Position numbers and translations under genes: made by a program
Assembly (NCBI GenBank): GCA_050295355.1
Contig: JBNKPL010000039.1
Location: 1-20,490 of the forward strand
Length of the DNA stretch: 20,490 nucleotides
Direction of reading: 5' to 3'
From: CBFDBF01 sp050295355
GTDB taxonomy: Bacteria; Pseudomonadota; Gammaproteobacteria; Chromatiales; Chromatiaceae
Notes under the pieces: generated by a model
What the model saw: only the letters and a program-made list of their open reading frames with translations
What the model was told of the DNA's origin: nothing
Database searches by the model: none
In this document: positions 16,948 to 20,490 of the stretch, piece by piece
Layout of the letters: the number at the start of each line of letters is the position of its first letter
Position numbering within the stretch: the stretch's first letter is position 1

Positions 16948-17774
16948 GCCACTTCTCCTTCTTCGCCATCAACATCAGAGCCTTCGTCATCGCCGAATTC
17001 CGCATTGACCTTCAGGATGTATATGATCGGCAGTACCACCGCAAGCACCAGGGCAAGGACGATCCACAACCACATCCCCTTGAACATCAGAACCGTGATG
17101 ACGCCAAAGGCTATCGCCTGCAACAGGCCCTTGCCGATAGCGCGCAGCAGCATCGCCGACTTCAATACATCAATGGGATCCTCTCCAGTTTCTTGCGACG
17201 CCTTGGCAAGGCTGACCATGGCATCCAACACCTCGCCGTTGGTCAAGGCCTCCGCCAGCTCACTCGCCTCTTTCTCCTGCTTGGCTTGCTCCTTGATAAG
17301 CGCATCGATAGAACTTGGCCTGGGGTAGCCATCCTCCTCCAGATCTTCACCCGCGCTCTCGAATTGCTCGTCGACAATGGCCTTTATTTGACTGGATTTG
17401 CCATACACCGACTCTTTGTCCAGCAGCTTTCCATCCTTGAAATAGAACTGCCCGTACTCTCCAACCTGATCGTAAAACACCTCCAGACACGCCACCCTCA
17501 AGCCCGCGGCAAACAGCTGTTGCAGTACATCCAGCGGCAGGTCATATCTTGAGCTAGTGTCGTAGTGGAGGCGGATGTGCTTGGAGGTGGGCGTTATGGT
17601 GTGATTAAACCACTCCTCATTCCACGTCTCGGCAATATCTACCCCGAGTTGCTGACCGTACTCCTTTGCCTTTTCGGCATCCCCGGCCTCCAGCCGCCGA
17701 AACATTTTCAGGCAATTTTGGAAAAGCTCTTTCTTGTCAAAAAAGAGCAGTAGGACATGTGAGTTTTGGGACAT
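16941..17774 (-). CDS. Unknown protein with soluble N-domain and C-terminal two-span membrane anchor (277 aa)
   Basis: Residues 1 to about 150 look like a soluble alpha/beta domain (SHVLLLFFDKKELF at the start, then KHIRLHYDTSSRYDLP and GQFYFKDGKLLDKES), with no signal peptide, so this part is probably cytoplasmic. A helical, Glu/Lys-rich linker spans about 155-205. Two hydrophobic segments at about 215-231 and 234-255 form a hairpin anchor, leaving an acidic tail (260-275, with GDDEGSDVDGEEGE) on the cytoplasmic side. AGGGG nine bases upstream of the ATG is a reasonable ribosome binding site. It overlaps the next gene by seven bases. The alpha/beta domain slightly resembles small ferredoxin-like domains of mobile-element proteins, but I cannot name a family. 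Confidence 0.78.
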   Translation of the reverse strand: MSQNSHVLLLFFDKKELFQNCLKMFRRLEAGDAEKAKEYGQQLGVDIAETWNEEWFNHTITPTSKHIRLHYDTSSRYDLPLDVLQQLFAAGLRVACLEVFYDQVGEYGQFYFKDGKLLDKESVYGKSSQIKAIVDEQFESAGEDLEEDGYPRPSSIDALIKEQAKQEKEASELAEALTNGEVLDAMVSLAKASQETGEDPIDVLKSAMLLRAIGKGLLQAIAFGVITVLMFKGMWLWIVLALVLAVVLPIIYILKVNAEFGDDEGSDVDGEEGEVAC

Positions 17775-18102
17775 AGCTTAGAACCCCTTTCGTTTTATTA
17801 GACATGGACCCACAACCAACTTGGTCAGTATCCACACGGGGAAGCATCTTCGGCGGGACAGATAGGGTAGTTTGCAGATTGTTCCTTATGATTCTCATAG
17901 ATACCCCAGCAGAAGGAGGGACTGCCGTGGCTCAGCCTTCCCGCTGTTTGATTCTTTTTCCATGCGATTCATAACCTAGCAGATTACCCATACCATTTAC
18001 CAGCCATTTCCTGACCAGCCCAGCCATTATTGGCCACTGCTGTCACGGATCACCCGATTCCGCTACACTTTATTTTTTGGCCAGCCACGAAAAATAAATC
18101 CG
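17775..18102. other. Intergenic region between divergent genes
   Basis: No coding gene or RNA is recognised in these 328 bp, which must hold promoters for both divergent units. The perfect 11-base palindrome ACCAA-C-TTGGT at 17815-17825 lies about 40 bp before the 277-aa gene and could be an operator. Near the other end, CAGCCA occurs several times between 18000 and 18090. No clear -35/-10 pair and no Shine-Dalgarno for the gene at 18103 are visible. Confidence 0.4.
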
Positions 18103-20073
18103 ATGAAAAGCCTCTGGGACGATAAAGAAGCGGCGCCGTTTCTGGACGACGATCTTGCGCTACGCGTATACACCTCACGCCTGCTAGGCCGGGAACCGAA
18201 TCTGGTGCTGCACGGAGGCGGCAACACCTCGGTCAAAAGCCGTGTGGCCAATCTCTTTGGTGAGCAGGATGAGATCCTGTTTGTGAAGGGCAGCGGCTGG
18301 GATCTGGCCACCATCGAGGCGCCCGGCTTTGCGCCCGTGAAGATGGACACCCTGCTCAAGATGGCGGCGCTGGATCGGCTCAGTGACAGCGAGATGGTAA
18401 AGGGCCAGCGCGCCGCAATGACCGACCCGGGCGCGCCCAACCCTTCGGTGGAGGCGATCCTGCATGCCCTGATCCCGTTCAAGTATGTGGACCACACCCA
18501 TACGGACGCGGTGGTGACCATCACCAACACCCCCGACGGCGAGGCGCGTATCCGCGAACTCTATGGCGAGCGCGTGTTGATCGTGCCCTATGTGATGCCC
18601 GGCTTCGTGCTGGCGAAAAAGATCCATGACATGAGCCAGGGGCTGGACTGGGGCTCCCTCGACGGCATGGTACTGATGAACCATGGGCTGTTCACCTTCA
18701 GCGATGACGCCCGTGAGAGTTATGAACAGATGATCCGCCTGGTCAGCGAGGCCGAGGCGTATCTCGCCGCCAACAACGCCGTCATCACGCCGCAGGCCGC
18801 TCAATCAAAAGAAGACCTGCCGACCCTGGCCGCTCTGCGCCGCGCCGTGGGCGAGGCCCGAGGCGGCGCGGTGGTGGCGCGGCTGGATAGCGATGACAGT
18901 TCTATAGAGTTCTCCAACCTGACCGATGTGGCCACCCTCATCAGCCGCGGCCCGCTGACCCCCGACCATGTGATCCGCACCAAGCGCACGCCCATGTTGC
19001 TGGACAAGGCGCCTGATGAGGCCGTGGCCGCATACAGCGCCGAGTATCAAAACTATTTCGAGCGCAACACCGACGGTAACCTCACCTGCCTCAATCCCGC
19101 CCCCTGCTGGACGGTATGGCCGGGCCACGGCTGCGTCAGTTTCGGCCGCTCCCTGAAAGAGGCCTCCATCATCGCCGACATCAAGGCTCACACCCTGCCC
19201 GCCATCCGCGCCGCCGAGGCGCTGGGCGGCTGGAACGCCCTGCCCGAGAAGGACATCTTCGAGCTGGAGTACTGGGAGCTGGAGCAGGCCAAGCTCGGCA
19301 AGGCCAAAAGCGAGCCGCCCCTGCAGGGCAAGGTGGCTCTGGTGACCGGGGCCGCCAGCGGCATCGGTCTGGCCTGTGTGGAAGAGCTGCATGCACAGGG
19401 GGCCGTGGTGGCGGCGCTGGATCGGAACCCCGCCATCCGCGAGCAGTTCTCTCAACCCGGCATCCTGGGTCTGGAGTGCGACATCACCGATGACGCCCAG
19501 ATCGAACAGGCGGTAGCGGAGACCGTGCGCCGCTTCGGCGGGCTGGATATCCTGGTCAGCAACGCCGGGGCCTTCTTTGCCAGCGAGACCATTGAAGAGA
19601 TGGCGGACAAAAGCTGGGATACCAGCCTCGCCATCAACCTCACCAGCCATCAAAGGTTGTTGAAGGCCTGCGCGCCCTATCTCAAACTGGGCGTCGATCC
19701 CGCGGTGGTGATGATCGCATCCAAGAACGTACCCGCCCCCGGCCCCGGCGCCGCCGCCTATTCGGTGGCCAAGGCGGGGCAGACCCAACTGGCCCGGGTG
19801 GCGGCCCTGGAGCTGGGCGGCGCGGGGGTGCGGGTCAACACCCTGCATCCCGATGCGGTGTTCGACACCGCCATCTGGACCCCGGAGGTGCTCGCCAAGC
19901 GGGCGGAGCACTACGGCCTGACGGTGGAGCAGTACAAAACCAAGAATGTACTCAAGACCGAGGTCCGTTCCCGCGACGTGGCGGCCCTGGCCTGCGCCAT
20001 GGCCGGCCCCCTGTTCTCGCGCACCACGGGGGCGCAGGTGCCCATTGATGGCGGGAATGATCGGGTGATCTGA
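18103..20073 (+). CDS. Bifunctional class II aldolase / short-chain dehydrogenase (RhaD-SDR type)
   Basis: A 656-residue fusion of the rhamnulose-1-phosphate aldolase/alcohol dehydrogenase type. The N-terminal aldolase II domain carries HGGGNTSVK near 44-52, the zinc-binding HTH pair at His131 and His133, and a third His194 in LMNHGLF. The C-terminal short-chain dehydrogenase shows the NAD(P) motif TGAASGIG (415-422), LVSNAGAF near 485-492, and a catalytic triad of Ser540, Tyr553 and Lys557 (YSVAK), ending with a PIDGG motif. By analogy it cleaves a ketose-1-phosphate and oxidises the resulting aldehyde; the sugar is not certain. Neighbouring rhamnose kinase, isomerase or transporter genes are absent. 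No clear Shine-Dalgarno precedes ATG 18103. Confidence 0.93.
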   Translation: MKSLWDDKEAAPFLDDDLALRVYTSRLLGREPNLVLHGGGNTSVKSRVANLFGEQDEILFVKGSGWDLATIEAPGFAPVKMDTLLKMAALDRLSDSEMVKGQRAAMTDPGAPNPSVEAILHALIPFKYVDHTHTDAVVTITNTPDGEARIRELYGERVLIVPYVMPGFVLAKKIHDMSQGLDWGSLDGMVLMNHGLFTFSDDARESYEQMIRLVSEAEAYLAANNAVITPQAAQSKEDLPTLAALRRAVGEARGGAVVARLDSDDSSIEFSNLTDVATLISRGPLTPDHVIRTKRTPMLLDKAPDEAVAAYSAEYQNYFERNTDGNLTCLNPAPCWTVWPGHGCVSFGRSLKEASIIADIKAHTLPAIRAAEALGGWNALPEKDIFELEYWELEQAKLGKAKSEPPLQGKVALVTGAASGIGLACVEELHAQGAVVAALDRNPAIREQFSQPGILGLECDITDDAQIEQAVAETVRRFGGLDILVSNAGAFFASETIEEMADKSWDTSLAINLTSHQRLLKACAPYLKLGVDPAVVMIASKNVPAPGPGAAAYSVAKAGQTQLARVAALELGGAGVRVNTLHPDAVFDTAIWTPEVLAKRAEHYGLTVEQYKTKNVLKTEVRSRDVAALACAMAGPLFSRTTGAQVPIDGGNDRVI

Positions 20074-20084
20074 ATTTGGATTTA

Positions 20085-20161
20085 GCCACAGAGAGCACAG
20101 AGGTCACGGAGATTTAAAAGCATGGCCGCCGTTTCTCTGTGTCCTCTGTGCTCTCTGTGGC
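20085..20161. repeat. Long near-perfect inverted repeat of CACAGAG motifs
   Basis: The left arm 20085-20112 and right arm 20134-20161 match in 26 of 28 positions, the outer 19 bp perfectly (20085-20103 with 20143-20161). The loop is 21 bases. Each arm holds repeated CACAGAG-like units. Such elements recur in many proteobacterial genomes between genes (from memory). It sits between convergent genes, 11 bp after the aldolase-dehydrogenase stop, and can act as a transcription-ending or mRNA-stabilising hairpin. Confidence 0.85.
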
Positions 20162-20192
20162 AAATATTCTCTTCGGCAGTGCGCTGCGGCTG

Positions 20193-20490
20193 TTAATCGC
20201 TCAAGGGAAGCACCCGCCGCAGTTCCGTCTCCAGGGTCCGGTCTCCCACGGTGAGATAAATGCCCCCGTCGCTGCGGGTCAGCTCCCAGCGGATATCCCG
20301 TTCCAGTCCGGCCGTCAGCGCCTCCAGAAACTCGTCGTCTATTGACCAGATCTCCAGGTTGGCTAGTTCGGACAGCACCGGCAGGTGCATCTGCTGCCAC
20401 TGCCATTGGCGTCTGCCGTAGAGATAGAGGGTGACCCGGTCGCTCTTTTTGCAGGCGTTGCGCAGCCGTTCGGGGTCGGGCTGGCCCACC
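20193..20490 (-). CDS. yaeQ: YaeQ family protein, 3' part; start lies beyond the right edge
   Basis: The last 98 or so residues of a protein of about 180 are in view; the frame stays open to the edge. The segment VGQPDPERLRNACKKSD followed by VTLYLYGRR, then QWQQMHLPVLSELANLEIWSI, matches the conserved C-terminal half of YaeQ, a family with a PD-(D/E)XK nuclease-like fold whose function is unsettled. The first Val in view (GTG) is internal, not a start. It converges on the aldolase-dehydrogenase gene, with the long hairpin between them. Confidence 0.8.
   Translation of the reverse strand, partial: VGQPDPERLRNACKKSDRVTLYLYGRRQWQWQQMHLPVLSELANLEIWSIDDEFLEALTAGLERDIRWELTRSDGGIYLTVGDRTLETELRRVLPLSD

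Noticed and set aside
14444..17774. Mobile element carrying the AT-rich block
   Set aside because: No transposase, integrase, flanking direct repeats or tRNA site is visible, so transfer is only inferred from composition.
17815..17825. Palindrome ACCAA-C-TTGGT as a transcription factor site
   Set aside because: Too short and unique in view to assign; listed only within the intergenic description.
18805..19911. 368-codon minus-strand frame opposite the aldolase-dehydrogenase gene
   Set aside because: Antisense to conserved catalytic motifs; composition typical of a reverse-strand shadow.

Overview
The window reads as chromosome of a moderately high-GC gammaproteobacterium. The evidence is a PilU-type twitching ATPase, a DjlA co-chaperone, a YaeQ homologue, a TIGR02281-like retropepsin and a lysine-tailed HU protein. 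The genus cannot be fixed from sequence alone; an environmental, Chromatiales-like lineage is a guess. Both edges cut through genes (pilU on the left, yaeQ on the right). I see no CRISPR array, rRNA, tRNA, transposase or integrase.

Left part (1-6330): the 3' part of pilU, glycogen phosphorylase, and a DUF3391/HD-GYP protein probably starting at TTG. Next comes djlA on the opposite strand, its stop codon interlocked with that of the HD-GYP gene, and then two small unknown genes (97 and 70 aa).

Middle (6334-12572): a very large minus-strand gene encodes an unusual chain of two cyclic-nucleotide-binding-like modules, a rhodanese with its cysteine, a long coiled coil, one membrane span and a formylglycine-generating-enzyme-like (FGE-like) domain that lacks the usual catalytic motif. 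A nine-adenine run sits in its coiled-coil coding sequence. Divergent from it is a short gamma-glutamyltransferase without signal peptide, followed by a HU-like nucleoid protein with a Lys/Ala-rich tail and a convergent membrane-anchored retropepsin.

Right part (12573-20490): a gene-free stretch ends in a strong hairpin terminator that may close a small RNA on the plus strand and also serve the convergent tandem-HD gene. A visibly more AT-rich accessory block of four minus-strand genes (14444-17774) follows. All four encode membrane proteins of unrecognised function, and two are translationally overlapped. This block is the best candidate for an undescribed module. Then come a bifunctional class II aldolase/short-chain dehydrogenase, a 77-bp near-perfect hairpin of the CACAGAG type, and yaeQ.

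Themes: c-di-GMP-type signalling (two HD-GYP proteins), surface motility (PilU), storage carbon (GlgP), thiol and envelope functions (rhodanese fusion, Ggt, retropepsin) and proteostasis (DjlA). Most genes are single units or short convergent or divergent pairs rather than one long operon.
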